From Clostridiales bacterium (GTDB lineage Bacteria > Bacillota > Clostridia > Christensenellales > SZUA-584): 39,733 nucleotides of DNA. The stretch spans positions 1 through 39,733 of the forward strand of contig JAJUJH010000006.1 in the NCBI GenBank assembly GCA_029265435.1. The letters run 5' to 3'. Under the pieces are notes generated by a model that saw nothing but the letters and a program-made list of their open reading frames with translations, was not told the origin of the DNA and made no database searches. Position numbers and translations under genes: made by a program. This document shows positions 24,283 through 32,773 of the stretch, one piece after another. The stretch's first letter is position 1. Each line of letters begins with the position of its first letter.

Positions 24283-24440
24283 CATCAAACGGTTCGGACG
24301 GATCTTTTTGAGCAGCCGTCACAGCATGATTCGATAAGATTCTCTGCCATCCGATTCCGTTCGTGTGATTTTTCATAAAAACTTAACATATAATTACACA
24401 ACATGGTCTTGACATATTTCAAAAACAGCGTTTAAGCGGC

Positions 24441-24469
24441 GTGACAAACAATACCCCGTCGGTTATAAT
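24441..24469 (+). promoter_or_regulatory. Promoter of the Na/Pi cotransporter gene
   Basis: GTGACA (24441-24446), 17-bp spacer and TATAAT (24464-24469), 61 bp before ATG 24531. The -35 differs from consensus by one base. Confidence 0.65.
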
Positions 24470-24530
24470 AAAGAACTGAGACGGGCCGCTTTGATGCTGC
24501 CACGAATTTATCGCAATTGGAGGAAATGCA

Positions 24531-26150
24531 ATGACCATCACCGCAGCATTTTTATTGCTGGGCAGCCTCGGAATGTTTCTTTATGGCATGAAAATGATGT
24601 CGGACGGGCTCGAAAACGCGGCGGGAGACCGCATGCGGCGCGTGCTTGAGGTTCTTACCAACAAACGGCTTGCCGCCGTCGGCGTGGGCGCCGGCGTCAC
24701 CGCCGTCATCCAAAGCTCTTCAGCGACAACCGTCATGGTTGTCGGTTTTGTAAACGCCGGGCTCATGACGCTGCTTCAGGCGACGGGCGTCATTATGGGC
24801 GCCAATATCGGCACCACCATCACAGGCCAGCTTATCGCTTTCAAGCTTTCGGATATCGCTCCGTTCATTCTGTTTGCCGGCATGGTTCTCACCGTCTTTG
24901 TCAAAAAGCGCATGGTAACGCGCATCGGCGAGATCATACTCGGCTTCGGCATTCTTTTTGTCGGTTTGTCGCTGATGTCGCAGGCAATGAAGCCGCTGCA
25001 GGATGACGAAGGCTTCCGCAATCTGCTGGTCAGCTTTAAAAGCCCCGTTATCGGCGTGCTGTTCGGCGCGATATTCACCGCCATCATCCAAAGCTCTTCG
25101 GCGTCCGTGGGCATACTCCAGGCGCTCGCGGGGCTCGGAATCATCGGGCTGGATTCCGCCGTATATGTGATACTCGGCCAAAACATCGGCACCTGCATCA
25201 CGGCGATACTCGCCGCAATCGGCACAAGCTCCAACTCGAAACGCGCCGCCGGCATCCATCTGATGTTCAATATTATTGGCTCCATCATCTATCTCGGCCT
25301 GCTTGCCGTTTTCCCGTCGATCGTCACAATGGTTGCCTCATGGTCTCCCGACAACGTGGCGCGGCAGATTGCCAACTTCCATACGATGTTCAACGTAACC
25401 GTCACGATTCTGCTATTTCCGTTCGCCAAGCTGATGGTGCGCCTCATCACGCGCATCATCCCCGAAAAGCATGAGCCGGACAGCGTTGAAAAGAAACTCC
25501 TTTACCTGGACGAGCGCATCGCTCAAACGCCGTCCATTGCACTCAGCCAGACGCTCAAAGAAATGAGCCGCCTTGGCGAAATTGCCGTTGATAACTTCAG
25601 GCGTTCTCTGGACTCGTTTTTCAACCGCGACGAACAGAAGGCAAACCGCGTGATGAACGTTGAAAAAACCATCGACTATCTGACGCATCATATCACGCAT
25701 TATCTGATCGAGTTCCGCGGAATGGAGCTTTCGGAGCACGATTTGAAAATCATGGGCAGCCTGCACCATGTGATCATCGATATGGAGCGCATCGGCGACC
25801 TGGCTGAAAACATCGCCGGATTCTCTCTTTCGCTCATAGAGCGCAGGGCCGGCCTGTCGCAGGAAGCGCAGAACGAGCTGCATACAATGGCCGATAAAAC
25901 GATGGAAACGCTTCGCCTGAGCCTTGAAATATTCGCCAAGCGCGATTCGTCGAAGCTGCCGCTGATCGATAAGATGGAGCAGGAAGTCGACGATATGAAA
26001 AAGCTCTATATGAACAACCATATTGACCGCCTTCAGGACAAGTCCTGCGACCCGCAGGTGGGCGTGGTATTTACGAACATGGTCGCGACGCTCGAACGTC
26101 TGGCCGACCACGCCACAAACATAGCGTTTTCAATCGAGGAACGCGAATGA
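24531..26150 (+). CDS. Na/Pi cotransporter family protein with PhoU-like tail
   Basis: 539 residues. The membrane half has the two inverted QSSSA repeats of the NptA/SLC34-like family: VIQSSSATTVMVVGFVNAG at 60-78 and IIQSSSASVGILQALAGLG at about 186. Each is followed by a GxNIGT motif (GANIGTTIT, GQNIGTCIT), which shape the substrate and Na+ site. From about residue 340 the protein is cytoplasmic and helical, like PhoU (ERIGDLAENIAGFSLSL, LERLADHATNIAFSIEERE). Such proteins import phosphate with sodium. GGAGG precedes ATG 24531. It is monocistronic, with a promoter and a strong terminator. Confidence 0.93.
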   Translation: MTITAAFLLLGSLGMFLYGMKMMSDGLENAAGDRMRRVLEVLTNKRLAAVGVGAGVTAVIQSSSATTVMVVGFVNAGLMTLLQATGVIMGANIGTTITGQLIAFKLSDIAPFILFAGMVLTVFVKKRMVTRIGEIILGFGILFVGLSLMSQAMKPLQDDEGFRNLLVSFKSPVIGVLFGAIFTAIIQSSSASVGILQALAGLGIIGLDSAVYVILGQNIGTCITAILAAIGTSSNSKRAAGIHLMFNIIGSIIYLGLLAVFPSIVTMVASWSPDNVARQIANFHTMFNVTVTILLFPFAKLMVRLITRIIPEKHEPDSVEKKLLYLDERIAQTPSIALSQTLKEMSRLGEIAVDNFRRSLDSFFNRDEQKANRVMNVEKTIDYLTHHITHYLIEFRGMELSEHDLKIMGSLHHVIIDMERIGDLAENIAGFSLSLIERRAGLSQEAQNELHTMADKTMETLRLSLEIFAKRDSSKLPLIDKMEQEVDDMKKLYMNNHIDRLQDKSCDPQVGVVFTNMVATLERLADHATNIAFSIEERE

Positions 26151-26162
26151 AGCAAAACAAGC

Positions 26163-26188
26163 GCCCCGCATTTTTTGCGGGGTTTTTC
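26163..26188 (+). terminator. Intrinsic terminator of the Na/Pi gene
   Basis: CCCCGCA and TGCGGGG (26164-26182) form a stem followed by TTTTTCTT. It begins 13 bp after the stop codon. Confidence 0.92.
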
Positions 26189-26223
26189 TTATTTGCGAAT
26201 TTTGGCATGAAAAAAGCGTATTT

Positions 26224-27270
26224 TCAATTCAGCGTCTGCCTTTTTAATCTGCGGACTTTGAGAATCGTATAAATGATCGCAAAAAGCGCCAGAACGCCCA
26301 GCAGTATCCATCCCTCAATAAACAGCTTGAGCATATAGATTGCGATGCCGACCCCCGCGCAGACTGCCTGCGCGCCGACCAATATGAATACGGCGGCGCG
26401 ATGGCTATGGAACCGTTCGACAAGCAGATGGTGAAAGTGCATTTTATCGGGCTTCATCACCGGACACCCCAGCAGAAACCGCCGCAGCACCGAAACGCAC
26501 ATATCCACAATGGGTATGAGTATCAGAAAGACAGGCACGACAAAGGTCAATATGCTGCTTTGAGAAGAGATGCTCATTATGGACAATATGCCAAGCATAA
26601 AGCCGATGAACATGCTGCCCGCGTCGCCCATAAATATCTCGGCGGGATGAAAGTTATATGTGAGAAAACCGACGATCGCGCCGCAGAGCGCAAGCGTTGT
26701 GGGAAGCGCAAGCTGATAGCGGCCCTGCAGGAAGAATATGACCGCAAATGCCAGCGCCGATATAAGTGACAAGCTGCTGGCCAGACCATCCAGCCCGTCC
26801 GAAAAATTGACCGCGTTGGTGACGGCGACAATCCAAAACACGACCACAACGGACATAACTGACGTCAACAATGGGTTTTCAAGCAAAGTTCTTGGAAAAT
26901 AGAACTGCAAACAGCCTACCAGGACGATAAGCGCAAGTATAAACAGTATCACGAGACGCCTTTTCGGCGGAAGGGACAGTATATCGTCGATAAGCCCCAT
27001 CATCGTCACGCCCGAAATCCCGATCAGGAAGGCCACGATGATATTAATCTGCAGCTTTGCGCCGTCAAACAAGAACACATATAGCACTGTCGACAGTATT
27101 GTCGCCAGATATATCGCCACACCACCCATCAGCGGCACGGGCGTTTCATGCGCTTTTCGCTCGTTCGGTATGTCCATTATGTTCCATTTTCGTGACGCCA
27201 CAATCATGACCGGCGTAAGACTCAACGAAAGCACAAGGGACGCCGCTGTGATGATTAAATAATTCAGCAT
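26224..27270 (-). CDS. WecA/TagO-like undecaprenyl-phosphate sugar-1-phosphate transferase
   Basis: 348 residues, about eleven membrane helices, of the MraY/WecA (GT4) family that moves GlcNAc-1-P or a similar sugar phosphate onto undecaprenyl phosphate. This starts wall teichoic acid, O-antigen-like or glycan synthesis. Motifs are DIPNERKAHETPVPLMGG, GLIDDILSLPPKRR (DDxxD-type), NAVNFSDGLDGLASS, PAEIFMGDAGSMFIG and KMHFHHLL, the HFHHLL type that marks WecA/TagO rather than MraY. ATG 27270 starts the protein right at the first helix; the frame extends 28 residues upstream but that leader is atypical. It may build the lipid carrier used by the glycan cluster at 11-18 kb. Confidence 0.9.
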   Translation of the reverse strand: MLNYLIITAASLVLSLSLTPVMIVASRKWNIMDIPNERKAHETPVPLMGGVAIYLATILSTVLYVFLFDGAKLQINIIVAFLIGISGVTMMGLIDDILSLPPKRRLVILFILALIVLVGCLQFYFPRTLLENPLLTSVMSVVVVFWIVAVTNAVNFSDGLDGLASSLSLISALAFAVIFFLQGRYQLALPTTLALCGAIVGFLTYNFHPAEIFMGDAGSMFIGFMLGILSIMSISSQSSILTFVVPVFLILIPIVDMCVSVLRRFLLGCPVMKPDKMHFHHLLVERFHSHRAAVFILVGAQAVCAGVGIAIYMLKLFIEGWILLGVLALFAIIYTILKVRRLKRQTLN

Positions 27271-27411
27271 ACCGTTATGAACCGCGTGAAAAGCACGCAG
27301 GCTCCTCTCTGCTTTATCAGCCCTCATTATATGTGAGGATCTGCATAAAGTCAATAAACCGTAACATTTATCCGCGCCCTTGAGAAAGAATGCGCGAAGC
27401 CGAGCCGCCGC

Positions 27412-27906
27412 TTACACGGAAAGGACGCCGGCCGCCAGAAGGCTGAAAAACGCCGATAAAACAAAATTGCCCAGCGCTTTTTTGGCATAAAAACGGAAAT
27501 CCCGATAGCTTTCCTTCGTATCCTTCGTGCCGTCAACCCTCACAAAACCGGGCGTAATCAGGCAAATCAGAATACCGTCGATCAACAGCAGCCGCGCAGC
27601 CACAAATACGGCGTAAAGCGTCATCATATGCGCAAGGCAGATCCACATGGTAAAGCTCCGCCCCATCGCCGCCTTATACAGGAAGGCGGAAAATACCGGA
27701 TAACCGATCCAAAGCGCTTTAAAGGCAATGTCCAGCAGCGTTTTGGCCGCCTTTTCGCCTCGGCGCGGCGGCGCGGCGGAACGGCGTACCGGCTCCGGGT
27801 AATCGCCGAGCCACAGCCTTGAACGAATGATCATTGATATCAATATGACGGCGAGCAGTACCGACGCATAAAACGCGCCTTCCGCGAGCCATTGGCCGAA
27901 CGGCAT
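27412..27906 (-). CDS. Polytopic membrane protein of unknown function
   Basis: 164 residues from ATG 27906, preceded by AAGGAGG. About four hydrophobic segments are visible: FYASVLLAVILISMII, the segment ending GYPVFSAFLY, MWICLAHMMTLYAVFVAARLLLIDGILICLI, and LGNFVLSAFFSLLAAGVLSV. Charged loops include RRSAAPPRRGEKAAK and VDGTKDTKESYRD. I do not recognise a family. It is 57 bp after the WecA-like gene's far upstream frame and transcribed in the same direction, so co-transcription with that gene is possible. Confidence 0.65.
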   Translation of the reverse strand: MPFGQWLAEGAFYASVLLAVILISMIIRSRLWLGDYPEPVRRSAAPPRRGEKAAKTLLDIAFKALWIGYPVFSAFLYKAAMGRSFTMWICLAHMMTLYAVFVAARLLLIDGILICLITPGFVRVDGTKDTKESYRDFRFYAKKALGNFVLSAFFSLLAAGVLSV

Positions 27907-27985
27907 ACCTTCCTCCTTCGAATATATACAGTGAATGTAACATATTGCGAGCCGGAATACAATGGCACCGCCGCCGTCTTTTTGG

Positions 27986-27991
27986 TATAAT
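27986..27991 (+). promoter_or_regulatory. -10 box before the DUF3788 gene
   Basis: TATAAT (27986-27991) lies 26 bp upstream of ATG 28018. The region 17 bp further upstream has no good -35 match (TGGCAC). Confidence 0.45.
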
Positions 27992-28017
27992 GATGAAAAT
28001 CGAAAGGAGTTTTCAAA

Positions 28018-28443
28018 ATGGATATCATTCAGGACGCGAGCCGCACGCCCGGCATGCAGGCCGTCACAAACAGCATCGCGGAGCCGGCAAGGCGCCGATG
28101 GCTGTCTCTTACGGCATATATTGAACAGACATACAGCGCAAAACCGCAGATCGCTTACAGCCGCTGCAGCGCCAAGCCCGGATGGAACGTCAAATACAAA
28201 AAAAGCGGCAAGGCGCTTTGCACGCTTTATCCCGAGCCCGAGAGCTTCACCGCGCTCATCGTCACCGGCCCCGGCGATATGGAAAAATACGCGCTGATGC
28301 GTCCGCTGTTCTCCGATGAAACAAACGCGCTTTTTGACTCGGCACCGCTGTTCAACAACACAAAATGGCTCATGATCGGGGTTTCCGGCGACGATGCGCT
28401 GGATGATATCAAAAGACTGCTTCAGCTTAAAACTGGCCGATAA
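28018..28443 (+). CDS. DUF3788 family protein
   Basis: 141 residues, ATG 28018 behind GAAAGGAG. It matches the small soluble DUF3788 family (PF12663 type). The family core is SAKPGWNVKYKKSGKALCTLYPEPESFTALIVTG, with a closing WLMIGVSGDDALDDIKRLLQLK. No enzymatic motif or membrane segment is evident; members are cytoplasmic and uncharacterised, often near regulators or transporters. It stands alone here. Confidence 0.85.
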   Translation: MDIIQDASRTPGMQAVTNSIAEPARRRWLSLTAYIEQTYSAKPQIAYSRCSAKPGWNVKYKKSGKALCTLYPEPESFTALIVTGPGDMEKYALMRPLFSDETNALFDSAPLFNNTKWLMIGVSGDDALDDIKRLLQLKTGR

Positions 28444-28651
28444 AGCATGAAACAGCCCTTTTTGCGGTTGCGGCAAAACGGGTTGTCGCCGTCCGCCTTA
28501 CGCGCCGCGATATCGCTCTGCACAGAAGGACCGCAGGCAGCTTCTGCCGAACGCCGAAACGCCCGATATTACGATTATTGTCCATCAAAACGCACCCGGC
28601 GATCGCGGCGTGACCGATCATCCGCGCATCCTGAAAAAAACAAATCAGGTG
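28444..28651. other. Non-coding stretch upstream of the padR promoter
   Basis: About 210 bp without a supported gene. Short frames exist on both strands but none has a ribosome binding site or recognisable family. No terminator for the DUF3788 gene is obvious. Confidence 0.4.
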
Positions 28652-28701
28652 TTGACAGATATATCGTCCGCCGATATAATATATATCGCAATGCGATATA
28701 T
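28652..28701 (+). promoter_or_regulatory. Consensus promoter with PadR-type inverted repeats
   Basis: TTGACA (28652-28657), a 17-bp spacer and TATAAT (28675-28680) form a perfect sigma-A promoter. The inverted repeat TATATCG-N5-CGATATA (28660-28678) fills the spacer, and a second, ATATATCGC-N3-GCGATATAT (28681-28701), follows the -10. Degenerate ATATCG copies continue to about 28735. This is a likely autoregulatory site for the padR gene that follows. Confidence 0.8.
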
Positions 28702-28743
28702 CGTTCTGCGTTATATCGTTCAGCGTTATACGGGAGGTGTTAT

Positions 28744-29067
28744 ATGGCCGACACGACGGGGGCTTTGACGGAAGCCGTCTATTATATTCTTCTGTCTCTT
28801 TTCAAGCCGATGCACGGTTATGGGATTATGCAGAACGTAAAAGCGTTAAGCCGCGGGCGCGTATCGCTCGGAGCGGGAACATTATACGGCGCCATCGGCA
28901 CCCTGCTCGAAAAAGGCTGGATATGCCCGGCCGGAAACACAAAGGACGACAGAAAAAAAGAGTACGTGATCACCGAAACCGGAAAAACAATCGTCAACGC
29001 GGAGCTTGAACGGCTCGAAGAGCTGTTGCAAAACGGCCGCCGGATTACGGGAGGAGATGAATCATGA
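28744..29067 (+). CDS. PadR-family transcriptional regulator
   Basis: 107 residues, ATG 28744 behind GGGAGGTG. It is a PadR-type winged helix: LTEAVYYILLSLFKPMHGYGIMQNV, then LGAGTLYGAIGTLLEKGWI (the recognition and wing region), and DDRKKEYVITETGKTIVNAELERLEELL. PadR proteins commonly repress an adjacent transporter operon and respond to a small molecule. Here the gene overlaps the DUF2812 gene by ATGA and precedes ABC exporter genes, behind a promoter with two palindromes, so autoregulation of the whole operon is very likely. Confidence 0.93.
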   Translation: MADTTGALTEAVYYILLSLFKPMHGYGIMQNVKALSRGRVSLGAGTLYGAIGTLLEKGWICPAGNTKDDRKKEYVITETGKTIVNAELERLEELLQNGRRITGGDES

Positions 29068-29606
29068 AGCATGTGATCCATAAACCGTATTTCAACTGGG
29101 AAAAAGAGGAGAAATGGCTCAATGAGATGAGCGCCAAAGGGCTTGCGCTCGTACGCTACACATGGTGCCGGTATGAGTTTGAGGATTCGGCGCCGGGCGA
29201 ATATATATACCGCATCGAACTGCTCGATTATCCGGCATTGAGCCTGACAAGCCGCCGATACATCCGGTTCGTTGAAGGCACGGGCGCGGAATTCGTCTCG
29301 TCGTATTTCAGATGGGTCTACTTCCGAAAAAAAGCTGCGGACGGTCATTTCACGCTGCATTCGGATATTCCGTCGCAGATAAGCCACAACAAAAAAGTGC
29401 GTTCGTTCTGGCTGGGCCTTGCCCTGCTTGAGCTTTCGGCCGGGCTTTTGAACGTCAGCTTGGGATTAACGCCGAAGCAAAACTGGTTCCAAATCGTAAT
29501 GGGCGGCCTGCTGTTTGTGATGGGCTGGGCGTTTCTTTTCTGGGCCTTTCAAATCACCCGCAAAATCAGGCGGCTGAGAAAGGAACAGCTGATCCTTGAT
29601 GCATGA
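29064..29606 (+). CDS. DUF2812 membrane protein
   Basis: 180 residues. The soluble N-terminal part (FNWEKEEKWLNEMSAKGLALVRYTWCRYEFEDSAPGEYIYRIELLDY) matches DUF2812, a family nearly always encoded with padR. Two C-terminal membrane helices follow (FWLGLALLELSAGLLNVSLGL and IVMGGLLFVMGWAFLFWAF), and the end is basic. The function is unknown, but its genetic linkage suggests a role in signal perception or in the exporter controlled by PadR. It overlaps padR by four bases. Confidence 0.9.
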   Translation: MKHVIHKPYFNWEKEEKWLNEMSAKGLALVRYTWCRYEFEDSAPGEYIYRIELLDYPALSLTSRRYIRFVEGTGAEFVSSYFRWVYFRKKAADGHFTLHSDIPSQISHNKKVRSFWLGLALLELSAGLLNVSLGLTPKQNWFQIVMGGLLFVMGWAFLFWAFQITRKIRRLRKEQLILDA

Positions 29607-29683
29607 ATCGGCCGGCCGACAAATCGAACAAGCGCGGTTATTTGAAACCGCAGGCGTCAATCAAATGGAAACGAGGTGTAAAA

Positions 29684-30472
29684 ATGCTGCCGAAAACCGA
29701 AAAGGTTCTCCAAGTCAAAAATCTGACAAAAACTTTTGCGATATCGCAAAAACAACGCCAAATTGAGAAAACGGACAAAAAAACGATTGTTGCGGTTAAA
29801 AATTTGTCATTCGACGCCTATCAGGGCGAAATATTCGGGCTTCTCGGGCCTAACGGCGCCGGAAAAACCACAACGCTGCGCATTGTCTCCACGCTGATTC
29901 GTCCGGATGAAGGCGACGTGACCGTCAACGGAGTCAGTGCCGTCAGCAATCCCGCTTTGATCCGCGGCCAGATCGGATTTCTGACCAGCGAGCTGAAGCT
30001 GGAAGACTGCTTTACGCCGAATTATCTTTTCGATTTTTTCTCGGCGCTTTACGGGATCAATCCGGCGGCCGTCAGTGAACGGAAGAAACTTCTGTTTGAG
30101 AAATTCGGCATCGGAAAATTCGCCGAAGTCAAGATCGGAAACCTGTCGTCGGGAATGAAGCAAAAGGTTTCCCTGGTCATTTCCATCGTGCACGATCCGG
30201 ATATCATCATTTTTGACGAGCCGACAAACGGCCTTGATATCGTTGCCGCCAAAAACGTGACGGATTTTCTGCTTGAGCTCAAAAAACAGGGCAAAAGCAT
30301 ACTGCTGTCCACGCATATTTTCAGCCTTGCGGAAAAGCTCTGCGACCGCGTCGGCATTATCATCAACGGAAAAATGGCGCTCTGCGACGCGCTCAATGAA
30401 ATGACGAAAACCCGGTCTCTTGAAGACGTATTTTTTGATATCTATGAGGAAACGGCAGGTGAAAGATCATGA
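29684..30472 (+). CDS. ABC transporter ATP-binding protein (NatA-like)
   Basis: 262 residues from ATG 29684 (GAGGTG upstream); an earlier frame opening at 29603 lacks a good site. Walker A is GPNGAGKTTT, the Q-loop region lies in QIGFLTSEL, the signature is LSSGMKQK, Walker B is IIIFDEPTNGLD, and the switch His is in LLSTHIF. An inserted stretch (QKQRQIEKTDKK) lengthens the first loop, as in NatA-type ATPases. It should power the permease encoded next, which it overlaps by four bases; substrates of this class are Na+, drugs or peptides. Confidence 0.95.
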   Translation: MLPKTEKVLQVKNLTKTFAISQKQRQIEKTDKKTIVAVKNLSFDAYQGEIFGLLGPNGAGKTTTLRIVSTLIRPDEGDVTVNGVSAVSNPALIRGQIGFLTSELKLEDCFTPNYLFDFFSALYGINPAAVSERKKLLFEKFGIGKFAEVKIGNLSSGMKQKVSLVISIVHDPDIIIFDEPTNGLDIVAAKNVTDFLLELKKQGKSILLSTHIFSLAEKLCDRVGIIINGKMALCDALNEMTKTRSLEDVFFDIYEETAGERS

Positions 30473-31644
30473 GAAGCAACATCGTGACGATTATCAGAAA
30501 GGAATTTTCGAAATTCTTTGGGGACAAGAGAATGGTCTTTACAACGCTCATACTGCCCGGGCTGATGATCTTTCTTTTATACTCTTTGATGGGCGACGCC
30601 ATCAAATCGTTCACAACGGTTGATAAAAGCTATGTTTATCAGGTCTATGTCAGCAACATGCCCGATTCGATCAGAAACGACGTCGGCGCGTTGAATTTCC
30701 ATATCACGGATACCACAGATATTGAAGCCGCCAAATCGGACATCGCGGAAAAAGAGGCGGATATGCTGATCGTGTTTCCCCGAAATTTCGACGCCGATGT
30801 GGAAAGCGGCGATGTTTCCGACGCGCAAAAAGCGCCGAACGTCAGAATCTACTATAATTCGACATCGACCGAATCCGCCAACGCTTATTCGATGATGCAG
30901 GATTATCTGGCCGAATATGAATCGCGCCTTACGAACCGGTTCGACATCAATCATGATGAAGAAAAGTACGATCTTGCTTCCGACAAGGACATTTCGGGAC
31001 AGATTTACTCAACCATGCTGCCTATGCTCATGATGATTTTCCTGTTCAGCGGGTGCCTGGGCATCGCTCCGGAATCGATTGCGGGCGAAAAAGAGAGGGG
31101 AACCATAGCCACGCTGCTCGTCACACCCATCAAGAGAAGCGAGCTGGCCGCCGGAAAAATCATCAGCGTCAGCGCGCTTGCGCTGCTCAGCGGCATATCG
31201 AGCTTTGCCGGAACCATGCTCGCGCTTCCAAAGCTGATGGGCGCCGACGTTCAGGGCATCGGCGCACCGGCATATTCGGCTGCCGATTATCTCTTGCTGC
31301 TGGCGGTGATACTGACCTCGATTCTCGTCATCGTTTCTCTGATTTCCGTCGTATCGGCGTTTGCCAAAACCGTCAAGGAGGCGACCACATTCGTGATGCC
31401 TCTTATGGTCGTCGTGATGCTCATCGGGGTCACGGCGATGTTCGGCAGCGGCGCGCCCGCCGATACGGTCTGGTATCTCATACCGCTTTACAACAGCGTG
31501 CAATGCATGAACGGCATATTCTCGTTCGCTTACCAGCCGGTCAACATCGCCGTTTCGCTGGCCGTCAATACGGCGGTTGCCGCTTTGCTGATGGTGGTCC
31601 TCACAAAGATGTTCAACAGCGAGAAAGTCATGTTTTCAAAATAG
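30469..31644 (+). CDS. ABC transporter permease (NatB/ABC-2 type)
   Basis: 391 residues. The N-terminal helix (FTTLILPGLMIFLLYSLM) is followed by a large extracellular domain (about residues 45-175). A membrane block follows with MMIFLFSGCLGIAPESIAGEKERGTIATLLVTPIKRSELAAGKI, the ABC-2/NatB signature, and four more helices. Together with the ATPase it forms an exporter of the NatAB class. The gene is last in the PadR-controlled operon; no terminator is seen after it other than sequences belonging to repeat copy 3. Confidence 0.92.
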   Translation: MRSNIVTIIRKEFSKFFGDKRMVFTTLILPGLMIFLLYSLMGDAIKSFTTVDKSYVYQVYVSNMPDSIRNDVGALNFHITDTTDIEAAKSDIAEKEADMLIVFPRNFDADVESGDVSDAQKAPNVRIYYNSTSTESANAYSMMQDYLAEYESRLTNRFDINHDEEKYDLASDKDISGQIYSTMLPMLMMIFLFSGCLGIAPESIAGEKERGTIATLLVTPIKRSELAAGKIISVSALALLSGISSFAGTMLALPKLMGADVQGIGAPAYSAADYLLLLAVILTSILVIVSLISVVSAFAKTVKEATTFVMPLMVVVMLIGVTAMFGSGAPADTVWYLIPLYNSVQCMNGIFSFAYQPVNIAVSLAVNTAVAALLMVVLTKMFNSEKVMFSK

Positions 31645-31659
31645 CATATAAAACCCCGA

Positions 31660-31845
31660 AGCCTCGAAGCATCTGCTTCAAGGCCCAGACTTTTAATAAA
31701 GCTGGAAATACCATTTGCGGGCAAGGCGGGCTTTGCCCGCGCAGCCACACCTTGCGGTTTTGCGCCGTTTCAAGCATGCGAGAAACTGTCGGAAAACCGC
31801 AAGGTTTTTTCGACAAGCTAGCCTCGGAGCGTCTGCTTCGGGACC
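31660..31845 (+). repeat. Terminator-nested dispersed element, copy 3 (internally deleted)
   Basis: The element is 31687-31819 (133 bp); the 3' arm of stem 2 is missing, roughly an 18-bp deletion relative to copies 1 and 2. It is flanked by related hairpins at 31660-31686 and 31820-31845 (AGCCTCGAAGCATCTGCTTCAAGG versus AGCCTCGGAGCGTCTGCTTCGGG), now diverged but each still foldable. On the minus strand the distal hairpin is followed by GGGGTTTTAT. The proximal hairpin touches the stop codon of the endolysin gene, whose terminator is the host site. Confidence 0.85.
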
Positions 31846-32769
31846 TTATTCCGGCTGTCCGATCAGCGCCGCCCATGTTTTCGGCCCCACAACACCGTCC
31901 GTTTCAAGCCCCGCCGCCTTCTGAAACAGCTTCACGGCTTGCTCCGTCTTGGGGCCGTATATGCCGTCCGCACCGCCCGCATCGTAGCCCTTGTTTTCCA
32001 GCGCCTGCTGAACGCGGCGCACGTCGTCGCCCCTCATATACGGCTTCCCTCCGTTTTTCAGCAGCCGCGTATAACCGGCGGCGTTGAAGGCGCCGCGCCA
32101 GCATTTGAGGCGTCCGAAACGGTTCCACCCCGCCACGTCAGCGGATTCGCGCACCACGCCGTCATCCCGCCCCTTTGCGTGTACGACGCTTCCGTCTCCC
32201 ATATACACGCCCACGTGATACATCTGATTTTTGAGCGCATATTTTTTGAACATGAGATCGCCCGCCTGAAGCTCACTTCTTTCGATCGCGCCGCACTCGT
32301 CGAAGAATAGCCCGTTCGCCGTCTTATCTTTTACGATCAGCTTGTTGTCAAGCAGAAATTTGACGATCAATCCGGAGCAGTCATAGCAGACAAGCGACGC
32401 GCCGGCGGCCGCATGTGCGTTGTACGACGCCATCGCGCGCCGGTAATTGCCGTCGTCCTTTTCGAGACTGCGGATAAGGGCAGGCGTTGCCGTCTGTCCC
32501 TGCCCGCCCGACACATACAGCGCCCCGACCTGAGCCGCGATATACGCAACAAAGGTCTGCCTCATGTCCGCCGCGCCGCGCCATTCTTCGGCGCTCACCA
32601 ATGCCGCCGCGTCCCCCGCTTTCACGAATCCCGGTATGTACGCAATCAGCGTTCCGGCCGCGTTTTCCTCCATCACAAAAACGGCGTCGCCGCAGTTGAG
32701 CGACCCGATCACCCATTCTCCCGTGCTGTTATACACGTCCACGCTCTTTTCTGCCACCTTCATATTCAT
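31846..32769 (-). CDS. Phage endolysin: NlpC/P60 peptidase with peptidoglycan-binding domain
   Basis: 307 residues. Residues 1-60 look like an SH3-type wall-binding fold. The NlpC/P60 Cys-His domain spans about 70-230, with catalytic Cys131 (YDCSGLIVKFL) and His185 (YHVGVYMGDGSVVHAKGR). Residues 235-305 form a PG_binding_1 domain (RGDDVRRVQQALENKGYDAGG, GPKTEQAVKLFQKAAGLETDGVVG). It should cleave the stem peptide of peptidoglycan, for phage release. ATG 32769 has GAGG upstream and lies four bases after the preceding tail gene. It has no signal peptide, as expected for a holin-dependent lysin. Confidence 0.92.
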   Translation of the reverse strand: MNMKVAEKSVDVYNSTGEWVIGSLNCGDAVFVMEENAAGTLIAYIPGFVKAGDAAALVSAEEWRGAADMRQTFVAYIAAQVGALYVSGGQGQTATPALIRSLEKDDGNYRRAMASYNAHAAAGASLVCYDCSGLIVKFLLDNKLIVKDKTANGLFFDECGAIERSELQAGDLMFKKYALKNQMYHVGVYMGDGSVVHAKGRDDGVVRESADVAGWNRFGRLKCWRGAFNAAGYTRLLKNGGKPYMRGDDVRRVQQALENKGYDAGGADGIYGPKTEQAVKLFQKAAGLETDGVVGPKTWAALIGQPE

Positions 32770-32773
32770 TTCC

